NCBI GenBank assembly: GCA_963781595.1
Contig: CAWAGG010000001.1
Span: 682,001 to 746,000, forward strand
DNA from: JBEDUK01 sp963781595
GTDB taxonomy: Bacteria > Actinomycetota > UBA4738
Direction of reading: 5' to 3'
Length of the DNA: 64,000 bases
Part shown: in pieces, positions 1-9,191 of the stretch
Numbering within the stretch: position 1 is the stretch's first letter
Layout: each line of letters opens with the position of its first letter
Program-made: the position numbers and the translations under genes
The notes under the pieces: model-generated
The model's input: only the letters and a program-made list of their open reading frames with translations
Databases searched by the model: none
Told to the model about the DNA's origin: nothing

Positions 1-92
1 TTCATACCCACGTACCCCACCAGCCATACATGGGGTTCCGATGGGTGTCTCATGTGACTCGATGGAGAGGTCCCAGGTTCCCGCGCCCACCG

Positions 93-983
93 TTACCTCG
101 CGACGAGGTGTTCGATGCTCTGCGGATAGCGTTCGACGAACCCCTCGAGCGTCAGGGGCGGATGGCCCGCGAGTCGTCGGACCGTGTCGCTCACCACGTC
201 CATCTCGCCGTTCGCGACCGCCGCGTAGGACGTGATCCAGCCTTCGACCGCCCAGTCCGGCGCGCCGTAGTGCGCTCGCGAGGCGTGCGCTTCCTCGAGG
301 GTCTCGTCGACGTACCCGATCGGCCTGCCGGCGATCCGAGTCAGGCGTTCCGCGATCTCGGCCATCGTGAACCGTCCCTCGCCGGTCATGTCGTAGGTCG
401 AACCATCGTGGCCGTCGTGGACATCGGCGCCGTCGCCCGTGAGCACCGCCGCGGCCACGTCCGCTATGTCGTCGCGAGCCACCGGCGCGAGCCGCCCATC
501 GCCCGCCGGGCCGCGGATCACCCCGTCCTCACCAGGGAGGTACGGCATGTAGTCGAGGTACAGGCTCGAACGAAGGAACGTGAAGCGCCGGCCCGCGCTG
601 CGGATGCGCTGCTCAGTGGCCCAGTGATCGTGGGCGAACGTGAACGTCGCGTCGGCGGCCGCACCTACGATCGAGAGGTAGACGATCCGTTCGATGCCGG
701 CGGCAACGGCCGCGTCGACCGCGCTCAGGTGCTCGGCGACGCGGTCCTCAGCCTCGCGCGCGGAGACCAGGAAGAGGTTCGGGACGCCCTCGAGCGCGCG
801 CCGCATCCCTTCGGCGTCCGCGTAGGAGGCGGCGACGGCGACCTCGGCGTTCGGCAGGTCCGGTGCCTGAGCGGCGTCGCGGACGACCAGGCGCAGCGGC
901 GTGCCGACGTCGACGAGGCGGCGGGCCACCCGGCCCCCGATCCCACCCGTCGCCCCCGTGATGGCGATCGTCGTTTCGGACAC
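93..983 (-). CDS. NmrA-like NAD(P)-binding oxidoreductase
   Basis: Predicted cytoplasmic atypical short-chain dehydrogenase of the NmrA/QorB type, about 296 residues. The N-terminus carries a Rossmann nucleotide-binding signature, TGATGGIGG, directly after a short beta strand. Later come the substrate-side segments typical of this group (YLSIVGA near residue 110 and a TFLRSSLYLDYMPYL stretch). I chose the GTG at 983 because the open frame upstream of it lacks family features and the Rossmann strand must lie at the start. The family reduces quinones or acts as a redox-sensing regulator; the substrate here cannot be told. It seems to stand alone, with no operon partner. No frameshift is seen, unlike the genes downstream. 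Confidence 0.85.
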   Translation of the reverse strand: MSETTIAITGATGGIGGRVARRLVDVGTPLRLVVRDAAQAPDLPNAEVAVAASYADAEGMRRALEGVPNLFLVSAREAEDRVAEHLSAVDAAVAAGIERIVYLSIVGAAADATFTFAHDHWATEQRIRSAGRRFTFLRSSLYLDYMPYLPGEDGVIRGPAGDGRLAPVARDDIADVAAAVLTGDGADVHDGHDGSTYDMTGEGRFTMAEIAERLTRIAGRPIGYVDETLEEAHASRAHYGAPDWAVEGWITSYAAVANGEMDVVSDTVRRLAGHPPLTLEGFVERYPQSIEHLVAR

Positions 984-1047
984 GTCCCGTTGCAACCCGC
1001 GCCCAGGTGGTCCGCTTCCCGCTGAAGCGAACGCGGTCAGCCCGACG

Positions 1048-1510
1048 TCAACGGTGGGAGCGCGTCGCCGGGACCAAGGATCGAGAGCACGTGGAACACG
1101 CGACCGTTCGCGTACTCTCCACCACATACCTGACCTCAGCATCGATCAGGCGACCACGCTCCTCGAAGTGGATGTGATCGTGCCCTGACCCGAGAGCGCC
1201 GAAGGGGTCGCTCAGTCGGTCCGTCACGAAGCGAGCGAACTCGCCAGGGAACAGGTCGGAGGGATGGACGCTCAACCATCGGTCGACCCAACCGTCAGGA
1301 TCGTTGATCCCGAACGGCTCCACCGCGCTCACCAGCCATCTTCTCCAGCTGCTCGAACGTGATGACGTTCGCGAACGGCATCGTGCCGTCCTCGATCTGG
1401 CGAACCCTGAGCACGATATGCGCTTCGAGCGCAGCGTCTTCCACCCGATCGAGGTCAGCGAAGCATGATGGCGGTGCCTCCCACCGACCTCTCCCTGCAT
1501 CGTCCACGCC
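1048..1510 (-). pseudogene. hypothetical protein, frameshifted
   Basis: Two minus-strand frames look like parts of one protein of about 150 residues. The first, roughly 1510-1335, includes IEDGTMPFANVITFEQLEKM; the second, 1335-1048, includes VEPFGINDPDGWVDRWLSVH and ends in a VACSTCSRSL segment. Each frame loses protein-like composition where the other gains it, so a one-base shift near 1330-1345 is likely. No known domain is recognised. The start is unclear. It may be a real small gene with a sequence error or a decayed one, and the call rests only on composition. Confidence 0.4.
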
Positions 1511-1782
1511 AACCTCCCTCCCGCGGATGTCCGGTCGAACGGTACAGGCCGCCACCGACGAGGCGGGCGAGCTTCGTCGGGTTCTGTCGGTTCGTTCTCT
1601 CGACGGCGATGCCGAACGGAGCGCCAGGACGCGCTCGATCCCGTGGCGAGCGCCAGCCGGGCACGCCGCGGCAGCGCCGACGGACGCCAGGGAAAAGGAA
1701 ATGGTGACCGTGCATCCCACCGTTGACGAACGGACGACTCGGTCGCTACCCGGGCCGGAGGCTCCGGCCAGGCGACCCCACG

Positions 1783-1868
1783 GCACCCGCCAGACGCTCC
1801 TTACGGCTGCTGCCTTCCGGCTCTGACCGGGTTCGAAGCTTGGCGTCGCGTGGGACCCGACCTTCAAC
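1783..1868 (-). ncRNA. ffs: signal recognition particle RNA (small bacterial type)
   Basis: On the minus strand the stretch around 1840-1800 reads GAACCCGGTCAG followed by GCCGGAAGGCAGCAGCCGTAAGG. This matches the conserved domain IV hairpin of bacterial SRP RNA, with its asymmetric and symmetric internal loops and GGAA apical loop that bind Ffh. Flanking sequences (CCCACG and GCGACGC upstream, GCGTC and CGTGGGG downstream) can pair to extend the stem, giving a small RNA of about 85-100 nt without an Alu domain. The boundaries are approximate. It functions with Ffh in co-translational targeting of membrane proteins. Confidence 0.85.
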
Positions 1869-2021
1869 GTCCCGTACCCGGGGCGCCCCGGACCATCCGG
1901 GCCGCGGGTGGGCATTCGGTCCTGCTAGAGCGGATTGCAGGTACAGGGCACCGCTAGCTCCCCACCTAGCACGGTCACCGCGGTGGAGTATACGGACGGG
2001 CCTTGGGCCGGACCGCCGAGG

Positions 2022-2660
2022 TCAGGACCGCAGGTAGGTGAGCACCGCCAGCACGCGACGGTGGTCGTCCGGCGCGGGCGGCAGATCCAGCTTCGTGAAG
2101 ATGCTGCTCACGTGCGACTCGACGGTCTTCGGACTGAGGAACAGCCGCGCGCAGATCGCCTGGTTCGAACGGCCCTCGGCCATCAGCGCCAGGACCTCGC
2201 GCTCCCGTTCGGTGAGCCGCTCCAGCGGGTCCGACTCCCGGCGCCGCCCGAGCAGGCGCGACACGATCTCCGGGTCGATCGCGGAGCCGCCCGCGGCCAC
2301 CCGCTGCACCGCGTCGACGAACCCGTCGATGTCGGACACGCGGTCCTTGAGCAGGTACCCGACGCCGCCACCGTCCGCGAGGAGCTCAACGGCGTGATGG
2401 GTCTCGACGTGATGCGACAGGACCAGCACGCCGACGCCGGGGGATCCGGTCCTGATCCGAAGCGCAGCAACGAGGCCCTCGTTCGTGTTCGTCGGTGGCA
2501 TGCGGATGTCGACGATCGCGATATCCGGGGGATCGGCCCGAACCCTGGACAGCAGGGCGTCGCCGTCGCCGACCTGCACCACGTCCATGCCCCGGTCGAC
2601 CAGGAGCCGCGCGACCCCCTCGCGGAACAGGACCGAGTCGTCGGCCAGGATCACGCGCAC
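2022..2660 (-). CDS. NarL/FixJ-family response regulator
   Basis: A complete 212-residue two-component regulator. The receiver domain (about 1-120) has acidic residues D7 and D8, the phosphoacceptor D51 (VDIRMPP) and K105. The LuxR-type helix-turn-helix lies at about 149-192 (LTEREREVLALMAEGRS, then LSPKTVESHVSSIFTKL). It starts with GTG at 2660 and overlaps the stop of the upstream histidine kinase (TGA at 2651-2653) by ten bases, so the two are translationally coupled and are a cognate pair. It is the last gene of a four-gene signalling operon and is its only intact DNA-binding output. Confidence 0.95.
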   Translation of the reverse strand: MRVILADDSVLFREGVARLLVDRGMDVVQVGDGDALLSRVRADPPDIAIVDIRMPPTNTNEGLVAALRIRTGSPGVGVLVLSHHVETHHAVELLADGGGVGYLLKDRVSDIDGFVDAVQRVAAGGSAIDPEIVSRLLGRRRESDPLERLTEREREVLALMAEGRSNQAICARLFLSPKTVESHVSSIFTKLDLPPAPDDHRRVLAVLTYLRS

Positions 2661-4720
2661 GGGATCTCCATCTCCACGCGGGTTCCGCCGCCGGCGGGGC
2701 TCTCGATCCGGAGCCGGCCGTCGAGCGCGGCGACCCGGTCGATCAGCCCACGCAGGCCCGATCCGCGTGCCGGGTCGGCGCCGCCGATCCCGTCGTCATC
2801 GACCTCCAACCGGAGGTGCCCGTCCGTCTGTGAGACCTCGACGTGCGCGCGCGAGGCGCTCGCGTACTTCGCGACGTTCGTCAGGGCCTCCGACGCGACG
2901 AAGTACGCCGTGGCCTCCGCGGCCGCGGGCAACCGCCCGATCGAGCCTGCATCCACCATCGTCGGGACGAGGGAGCGTTCGGCGAGCGCCTCGAGGGCGG
3001 CGACGAGCCCATCCTCGGTCAGGATCGCCGGGTGGATCCCGCGAGCCAGGTCGCGGAGCTCGGCGAGGGTGCGGTTCAGCTCCTCGCGCGCATCGTCGAG
3101 GCCCGTCGCCAGGGCCGGGGTCTCGTCCGGGCCCAGGTTCGAACGGGCGACCTGCATCGCGAGCGCCAGCCCCACCAGGCGTTGCTGGGCGCCGTCGTGG
3201 ATGTCGCGCTCGAGTCGGCGGCGCTCCTCGTCCTGGGCGGCGACGATCCGCCCCCGAGAGGCCTTCAGGTCCTCGATCAGCCGGACGTTGCGCAGCACGA
3301 GGCCGGCCTGCGCGGCGAGGTCGGCGAGCAGCTTGTCCTCGGCCGGGGTCAGCGGGTCGCCCGGGGCCTTGCGCACGACGAGGGCGCCGAGCGTCTCGCC
3401 GCGATGACGCACCGGGACCGAGCGGGTGGCGCCGGGGACCTCCGGTAGCCCATCGGGACCGACGGGCAGCTCCGCCGGAGGCGCGTCGCCGTTCGCCGGT
3501 GGGTGCACGGCCGCCCGGTGCAGCTCGGGGCCCACCTCGACCCACACCTCGGCCGACGCCGCACCGGTCCCACGGGCCAGGATCTCGGTCATCCGGGGAA
3601 GGAGATCATCGCCAGCGTAGCTCTGCGCCATGTTCGACGCGAAGCTCGACAGCACCTCGTAGGGGGTGGCCCGTTCGCCGTAGACGAGGCGGTTCGCGAA
3701 GCGCTGGACGCGTTCGCGGACCGGTTGGAACAGGACACGCGACCACCGCGGTCGCCAGGATCGACAGGCCGAGGTTCGGCTCCCCCCTGGTGCCGATCGC
3801 CGACGCCCATGCCCACCACGATCGCGACGTAGACGGCGGTGATGAACGCCGCCAGCGCGCCGAAGACCACGGTCTTGTTGATCACGACGTCGATGTCGTA
3901 CAGGCGGTACTTGAAGATCGCGATGGCGGAGGCCGCCGGGATCCCGGACGAAGGCCACGCCCAGCAGCACCGCACCGACCAGGCTGTTGGCCGCAACCGC
4001 GTTCCCCGAAGAGGACGAGCCCGAACGGAAGATGAGGACCGACGCCGCGTAGACGAACCACCGCATCTGCTGGCGGTGCTCGCCGCGCGCGCGCCGCAGG
4101 CGCACGACAGGGCGACGATGGATGCAGGAAGATCGCCGGCAGATCCGAACAGGAGCACGAGCGAACCGCCCGAGCACGCTCGCCCTGCGGGAAGACCGAA
4201 GGGGTTCGTGATCGTCGAGGCCGTCGATCGGGCGTGCGACATGTTCGGCCGAACCGCCAAGCGGCCAGGACCGGAAGCCGCGGCGACCCACCCACGGCCC
4301 GCCATCGGGGCGACAGGGCTCGGCCGTTCGGGAAGAGCAGGAACAGGAGCACGAGCAGGAGTTCCGCCACGAAGAACACGGAGTGGGACGTGATCGCCGC
4401 GAAGGCGCCGGCCGGGAGGGAGCCCGGGCGCGTCGTCAGCGCGTACGTGGCGTATCCGGACGCCAGATGCTGGAGCGCCCACTCCACCGCGACGCCCCCG
4501 AGCACCCATCCGACCGCGTTCCGGGGCTCGCGTGCGATGATCATCGCGCCGAAGATGGCCACGCCAGGAACGTCGAACCGGCGAGCACCTCCCCGGGGAA
4601 GCCGAAGGTGTCCTGGGGGCGTATGCGGGTGACGAACACGAGCGCGAGCCCGATGCCTTCCACGATCACGTAGAGGACGGCGAGCGCGACGGCGAGCCTC
4701 CGAGCGATCCGTGCGCTCAT
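2651..4720 (-). pseudogene. sensor histidine kinase 1 (NarX/DesK-like), N-terminal half frameshifted
   Basis: The C-terminal two thirds (about 3735-2651) is intact. It contains the FQPVRERVQRFANRLVYG linker, a GAF-like domain, the HisKA_3 dimerisation segment with the phosphorylatable histidine in ERDIHDGAQQRL, and a HATPase_c domain (EALTNVAKYA, DDDGIGG, GSGLRGL). The N-terminal membrane part, starting at ATG 4720 (MSARIARRLAVAL), reads through hydrophobic segments in changing frames (near 4565, 4320, 4000, 3960 and 3740), so at least four single-base shifts are needed. The start ATG overlaps the TGA of the upstream kinase (ATGA). It is a close paralogue of that kinase. Shifts could be sequencing indels, since every frame piece is well conserved. 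Confidence 0.8.
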
Positions 4721-6824
4721 ACCGACGGCTCCAACTCCATCGCCCGCGCCGGGATCCGGCCTTCCACCCACGTACCCACGCCCGGCGTCGGAGCGGACCA
4801 CGAGCGTGCCGCCGAGCGCCTCGATCCGGTCGGTCATGTTCTGGAGGCCCGATCCGCGGCGCGTGGCTCGCGAGGTCGAACCCCCGACCGTCGTCCTCCA
4901 CCTCGAAGGTGAACCGCCCGTCGGCCTCCATCAGGCGGACGAGGACGCCGGTCGCGCCCGCGTGCTTCGCGACGTTCTGCAAGGGCCTCCAGGACGCAGA
5001 AGTACGTTGCCGCCTCCATCTCCTGCGGATAGCGGCCCAGCCCGTTCGCGTGGACCTGGACGGGCAGGGGCGCCCTGCCGGACTGCGACCGCAGGGCGGC
5101 CACCAGGCCCTGATCGGCGAGCACGGACGGGTAGATCCCGCGCGCGAGGTCGCGGAGCTCGCCGAGCGCCTCCTGCGCGTCGGCCTGCAGCGTCGCGATC
5201 GCGTCGCGGTCACGGTCGGCGGTCGCCAAGCCGTTCGAGCAGCCCGAACCGCACCGCCAGCCCGACCAGCCGTTGCTGTGCGCCGTCGTGGATGTTGCGC
5301 TCCAGCCGGCGCCGCTCCTCGTCCTGCGCGGCCACGATCCGCTGTCGGGAGGCCTTCAGCTCCTCGATCAGCCCGACGTTGCGCAGCACGAGCCCGGCCT
5401 GGGCGCCCAGGTCGGCGAGCAGCTTGTCCTCCTCGGGCGTGAGCGGATCGCCCTGGGCCTTCGTCAGCGCGAGCGCGCCGAGGAGCTCGCCGTGGTGACG
5501 CACCGGGACCGAACGGGTGGCGCCCGGGACCTCGGGGGTCCCGTCGCTCGGGAGCGCTACGTCGGGCACGCGCGGCGCCTCGGCGGGCGTCACAGCCGCG
5601 CGGTGCAGCACGGGCCCGATCCTCAGCCAGACCTCCGCCCGGGAGGCTCCGGTTCCCTCCGCGAGGATGTGGGTCATCCGTGGCAGCAGGTCGTCGGCGG
5701 CGTAGGTCTGCGCCATGTTCGACGCGAAGCTCGACAGGACCTCGTAGGGGGTGGCGCGTTCGCCGTAGACCAGACGGTTCGCGAAGCGCTGGACGCGTTC
5801 GCGGACCGGCTGGAACGCCACGGCGACGACGGCGGTGGCCACGATCGACAGGCCCAGGTTCGGTTCGCCCCTGGTGCCGATCGCGGCACCGATCCCGACG
5901 ACGATCGCGACGTAGACCGCGGTGATGAACGCCGCGAAGTACGCCGAAGACCACCGTCTTGTTGATCACGACGTCGATGTCGTAGAGGCGGTACTTGAAG
6001 ATCGCGATCGCGGAGGCGACGGTGATCGAAGCCCAGCCGAGGAGGATGACGGAAACCGCGACCTGGTCATTGTCACCACCGAAGAACAGGAGCGCGAAGC
6101 CCACCGCGAGGATCGTCCCCGCGTACAGGAACCACTTGATCTGTTCGCGCTCCTCCCGCCCGGCGCGCCGGCGCCGGGAGAACAACGAGACGGCGGCGGC
6201 CACCATCGAGGCGAACTCGATCAGGAGTCCGACGAGGACGGGGACGAACTACACGAGATCGTGGTCGGACATGAGGCCCAAGGGGTTCTCGGTCGCCGGG
6301 AACCCCGGGAGCGGGCCGGCGAGCATGAGGTTGAATGCGGCCACGACGACGTACCCGCCGATCGCGAGCGGAGCCACGAGCCGCCAGCGCGACGACGGCA
6401 GGTGCCCCGTCGGGAACAGCAGCAGGATCAGGGTGAAGATCACCGCGGCGGGGAAGATTTCCTCGCGACGATCGCGGCCGCGACCCCCCCGGGCAGGCCC
6501 CCGGGCGCCGCGTCCAGCGCTGCCAGCGCGTACGCGTAGGCGAACTCCCCGAAGAGGTAGAGCACCGTCGAGCAGAACAGCCATCCGATCGGGTTCTCAG
6601 GCCTGCGCGAGACGATCAGCGCGCCCATCACGATCGAGGTCAACCCCACCAGGCGCGAGAGGATCGCCAGGACCGTCCCGACCTCGGTGCTCCCCGACCG
6701 CGTGCGGGAGGCCAGATATCGCCACCTCCGCGACCACGATCGCGATGCCCAGGGCCACGATCGACCAGGCGATCGGCTTCGCCGACCGCGCCACAGCGCC
6801 TCGCATGGCCGCGACCACGGTCAC
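4717..6824 (-). pseudogene. sensor histidine kinase 2 (NarX/DesK-like), several frameshifts
   Basis: Starts at GTG 6824, overlapping the stop of the receiver protein (GTGA), and ends with TGA at 4717-4719, overlapping the ATG of kinase 1. Pieces in order: a membrane N-terminus (MRGAVARSAKPIAWS, then NPIGWLFCSTVLYLFGEF, then a TLILLLFPTGHLP segment), an IKWFLYAG membrane region, the KYRLYDIDVVINKTVVFG motif shared with kinase 1, a GAF-like domain, the HisKA_3 histidine in ERNIHDGAQQRL, and a HATPase_c domain (VAKHAGA, EVEDDGRGFD). Frame changes fall near 6690, 6475, 6250, 5940, 5225, 4985 and 4840. At 5940 it has one more base than the aligned stretch of its paralogue at about 3850, which locates that insertion. 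Confidence 0.75.
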
Positions 6825-7183
6825 ATCCCCAGGGCCGCTCGTAGGGTCGGCCCGGAGAGTTCGGCCTTCGGGATGAACGGCGCCGCGGCGCGCGCGATCC
6901 GGCCGCCGTAGTCCGAGGCGTCCCGGCTGGAGATCAGCACCACGCGCGCGCCGTTGTTTCGCGCGCCGAGGCGGGCCGCCACCTCGAAGCCGTCGATGTC
7001 GGGGAGCCGGACATCCAGCAACACGACGTCGGGGTGGAGTCGATCGCTCGCCTCGATCGCCGACTCGCCGTCAGCCACCTCCCCGATCACGTCGAAGCCG
7101 GCGGCCTCCAGGACGACACGGGCCCGGGTTCTGAAGCCCTCGTGATCGTCGACGATCAGGACGGTTCGGTCCATGTGCGCCAT
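6821..7183 (-). CDS. single-domain response regulator (receiver only)
   Basis: About 120 residues, all within one CheY-like receiver domain. The acidic pair is in LIVDDHEG, the phosphoacceptor is the Asp in VVLLDVRLPD, a serine follows beta strand 4 (LISSRD), and the conserved lysine is in FIPKAEL. No DNA-binding or enzymatic domain follows; the stop codon comes directly after the last receiver helix. I chose ATG 7183; ATG 7174 (MDRTVLIVDD) is also possible. It is the first gene of the operon and overlaps the GTG of the next kinase, so it probably accepts or relays phosphate from one or both kinases rather than acting on DNA. Confidence 0.9.
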   Translation of the reverse strand: MAHMDRTVLIVDDHEGFRTRARVVLEAAGFDVIGEVADGESAIEASDRLHPDVVLLDVRLPDIDGFEVAARLGARNNGARVVLISSRDASDYGGRIARAAAPFIPKAELSGPTLRAALGM

Positions 7184-7309
7184 CGTGCCACCGGACGCCC
7201 GCTGGGTCATCAGGGCTATCCCCCAGGTCGAGATGGGTGAGCGCCCCGCGCGCACGACCGGTGATGTCCCCGATGGCCCGGATGGACCCGGTTCGTACCG
7301 TCGGCCCCA

Positions 7310-8151
7310 TGAGCGCATCGACGATCCATCAGGTCGCGGATCGAGACCCTCGGCGGCTTCGCGGTCCGGCGCGACGGCACGCTGGTCGACCAATCCGCAT
7401 GGCAGAGCCGGAAGGCGAGGACGGCGCTGAAGATCCTCGTGGCGAAACGCGGCCAGCCGGTCACCAGGGACGCGCTGATGGAGGCCCTGTGGCCGGACGG
7501 AGTCGCCCGACGTGCTGTCGAACCGCCTCTCGGTCGCGCTGGCGGTGATCCGGTCGGTGTTCGACCCGGATCACCGGGTCTCGCCCGAACACTTCGTGCG
7601 GGCCGACGCGTCGGCGGTGGCGCTCCGCGTCGAGCACCTCTCGATCGACGTCGAGCGGTTCATGGCGTTCTCGGAGCTCGGGCTCCGGCTGTGGAGGGCG
7701 GGCGACGTCGACGAGGCCATCGAGCATCTGCTGCGCGGCCGAACGCCTGTACGCCGGTGACTTCCTGGGCGAGGACCTCTACGAGGACTGGTCGTTCTCG
7801 CTGCGCGAACGCGCACGGTCCCGCGCGATCGCGGTCACGCGCGCGCTGGCGACCTTCGATGCCGCGTCCGGTGACGTCGACGGCGCCGTCGATCGCTGGC
7901 TGCAGGTCCTGTCCCTGGACGCGTTCGACGAAGAGGCCCACCTGGGGATCGTTCGCCTGCTCGACCGCGTCGGGCGGCACGGCGAGGCGTGGCGCGCCTA
8001 CGGGAACTACGTGGAGCGCATGGTCGAGCTGGACGTGGCACCGGCGGACTTCCCGGCCGGCCGCGACCGCATGGATGCAGGTCAGAGGGTCCCTTCATCC
8101 GGCCCGTACCGACGCGCCGACGATGCGCTGGTCGCGCTCCGGACCGCGTGA
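7310..8151 (+). pseudogene. SARP/BTAD-type transcriptional activator, frameshifted
   Basis: Read across frames, this is a SARP-like regulator of about 275 residues. An OmpR-type winged-helix part has RIETLGGFAVRRDGTLVDQS and GQPVTRDALMEALWPD. The bacterial transcriptional activator domain follows (LSNRLSVALAVIRSVFDPDH, later AERLYAGDFLGEDLYEDWSF and DAFDEEAHLGIVRLLDRVGR). Three one-base shifts are needed, near 7335, 7505 and 7741. ATG 7310 is the nearest plausible start and TGA 8149-8151 the stop. It is transcribed divergently from the signalling operon across about 125 bp, so it might control that operon or the hydrolase gene 23 bp downstream. No ATPase or long TPR tail is present. Confidence 0.75.
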
Positions 8152-8174
8152 CGAGACGGAAGGAGGTTCGGTCG

Positions 8175-9191
8175 ATGATGCGCCAGAGGATCCCGTTGGC
8201 GGTGGTGGCTGCGGTAACCATCGCGTTCGCGTTCGTCGCCACGTTCGCGGGAACGGCCCGGGCGGCCACGCCCGCGACACCCCGGTACTACCTCTCGCTC
8301 GGCGATTCGCTCGCCGCGAGCTATCAGCCGAACGGCGACGAGCACGACGGGTACGCAGAGCAGCTCTTCGCCTACGCGAAGCAGCAGGAGCACTCGCTGA
8401 AGCTCCACAAGCTCGGGTGTGGCGGCGAGACGACCGCTTCGATGATGGACGGCAGCATGAGCTACTGCTCGTATCCGAAGGGGTCCCAGCTGGCGCAAGC
8501 CGTGGCCTTCCTGAGCGATCACCTCGGGCAGGTTGCGTTCGTCACGATCGACCTGGGGGCCAACGACGTCCTCGCCTGCGTGGACGGCGTGCGGCTCGAC
8601 TTCGGTTGCATGTACGCGGTGCTGCCGGAGGTGGAGCAGAACCTGGCGACGATCCTGGACGCGCTTCATGCGGCCGGCGGCTCCACGCCGATCCTCGGGA
8701 TGTCGTACTACAACCCGTTCCTCGGGCTCTGGCTCGACGGCAAGCACGGCCGCAAGGATGCGAGGCACGATGAAGCCGGCGTCGAGGTGATGAACGCCGC
8801 GCTCACCGACAGCTTCCAGGCCTCGGGCGTCCCCGTCGCCGACGTCGCGGGCGGGTTCGCGATCTCCGACTGGAGCAAGGGTGGGAAGGCTGCCGATCAG
8901 CGGATCCCGGTGAACGTCGCCAACGCCTGTGCGTGGACGTGGTTCTGCTCGGACGGGGACATCCACGCGAACACGGATGGGTACGGCGTGATCGCGGCGG
9001 CGTTCGAGCCGCTCCTGGGCCGCACGTCGCCGCAACGTGGGTCGGTCGTCATCGCCTTGGTCGGCGCCGGGCTGCGCGCGGTGACGAACGGACTCATCGT
9101 GTCGGCCAGCGCCGTCGCCGACGGAGCTATAAGCAGAAGTTGTGGATGGGGGATCTCGAAAAGAAGGCGGCGTACCCTTCACGCGTCCTGA
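8175..9191 (+). CDS. secreted SGNH/GDSL-family lipolytic hydrolase, 3' end replaced by IS sequence
   Basis: An exported serine esterase or lipase of the SGNH superfamily. A signal peptide (MMRQRIPLAVVAAVTIAFAF, cleaved after a TARAA site) is followed by the block I nucleophile motif YYLSLGDSLAASY, a glycine block (HKLGCGGET), the asparagine block (TIDLGANDVLAC) and a C-terminal Asp-His block seen as DIHANTDGYGVIAAAF. An AAGGAGG ribosome site lies eight bases before ATG 8175. The IS256-family element begins at 9124, so the last 20 or so codons and the stop at 9189 come from the element. The catalytic blocks are all upstream of the insertion, so the enzyme may still fold. Confidence 0.85.
   Translation: MMRQRIPLAVVAAVTIAFAFVATFAGTARAATPATPRYYLSLGDSLAASYQPNGDEHDGYAEQLFAYAKQQEHSLKLHKLGCGGETTASMMDGSMSYCSYPKGSQLAQAVAFLSDHLGQVAFVTIDLGANDVLACVDGVRLDFGCMYAVLPEVEQNLATILDALHAAGGSTPILGMSYYNPFLGLWLDGKHGRKDARHDEAGVEVMNAALTDSFQASGVPVADVAGGFAISDWSKGGKAADQRIPVNVANACAWTWFCSDGDIHANTDGYGVIAAAFEPLLGRTSPQRGSVVIALVGAGLRAVTNGLIVSASAVADGAISRSCGWGISKRRRRTLHAS
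9115..9123. repeat. target site duplication, left copy
   Basis: TCGCCGACG lies directly before the left end of the IS256-family element and is repeated exactly at 10530-10538 directly after its right end. Confidence 0.85.
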
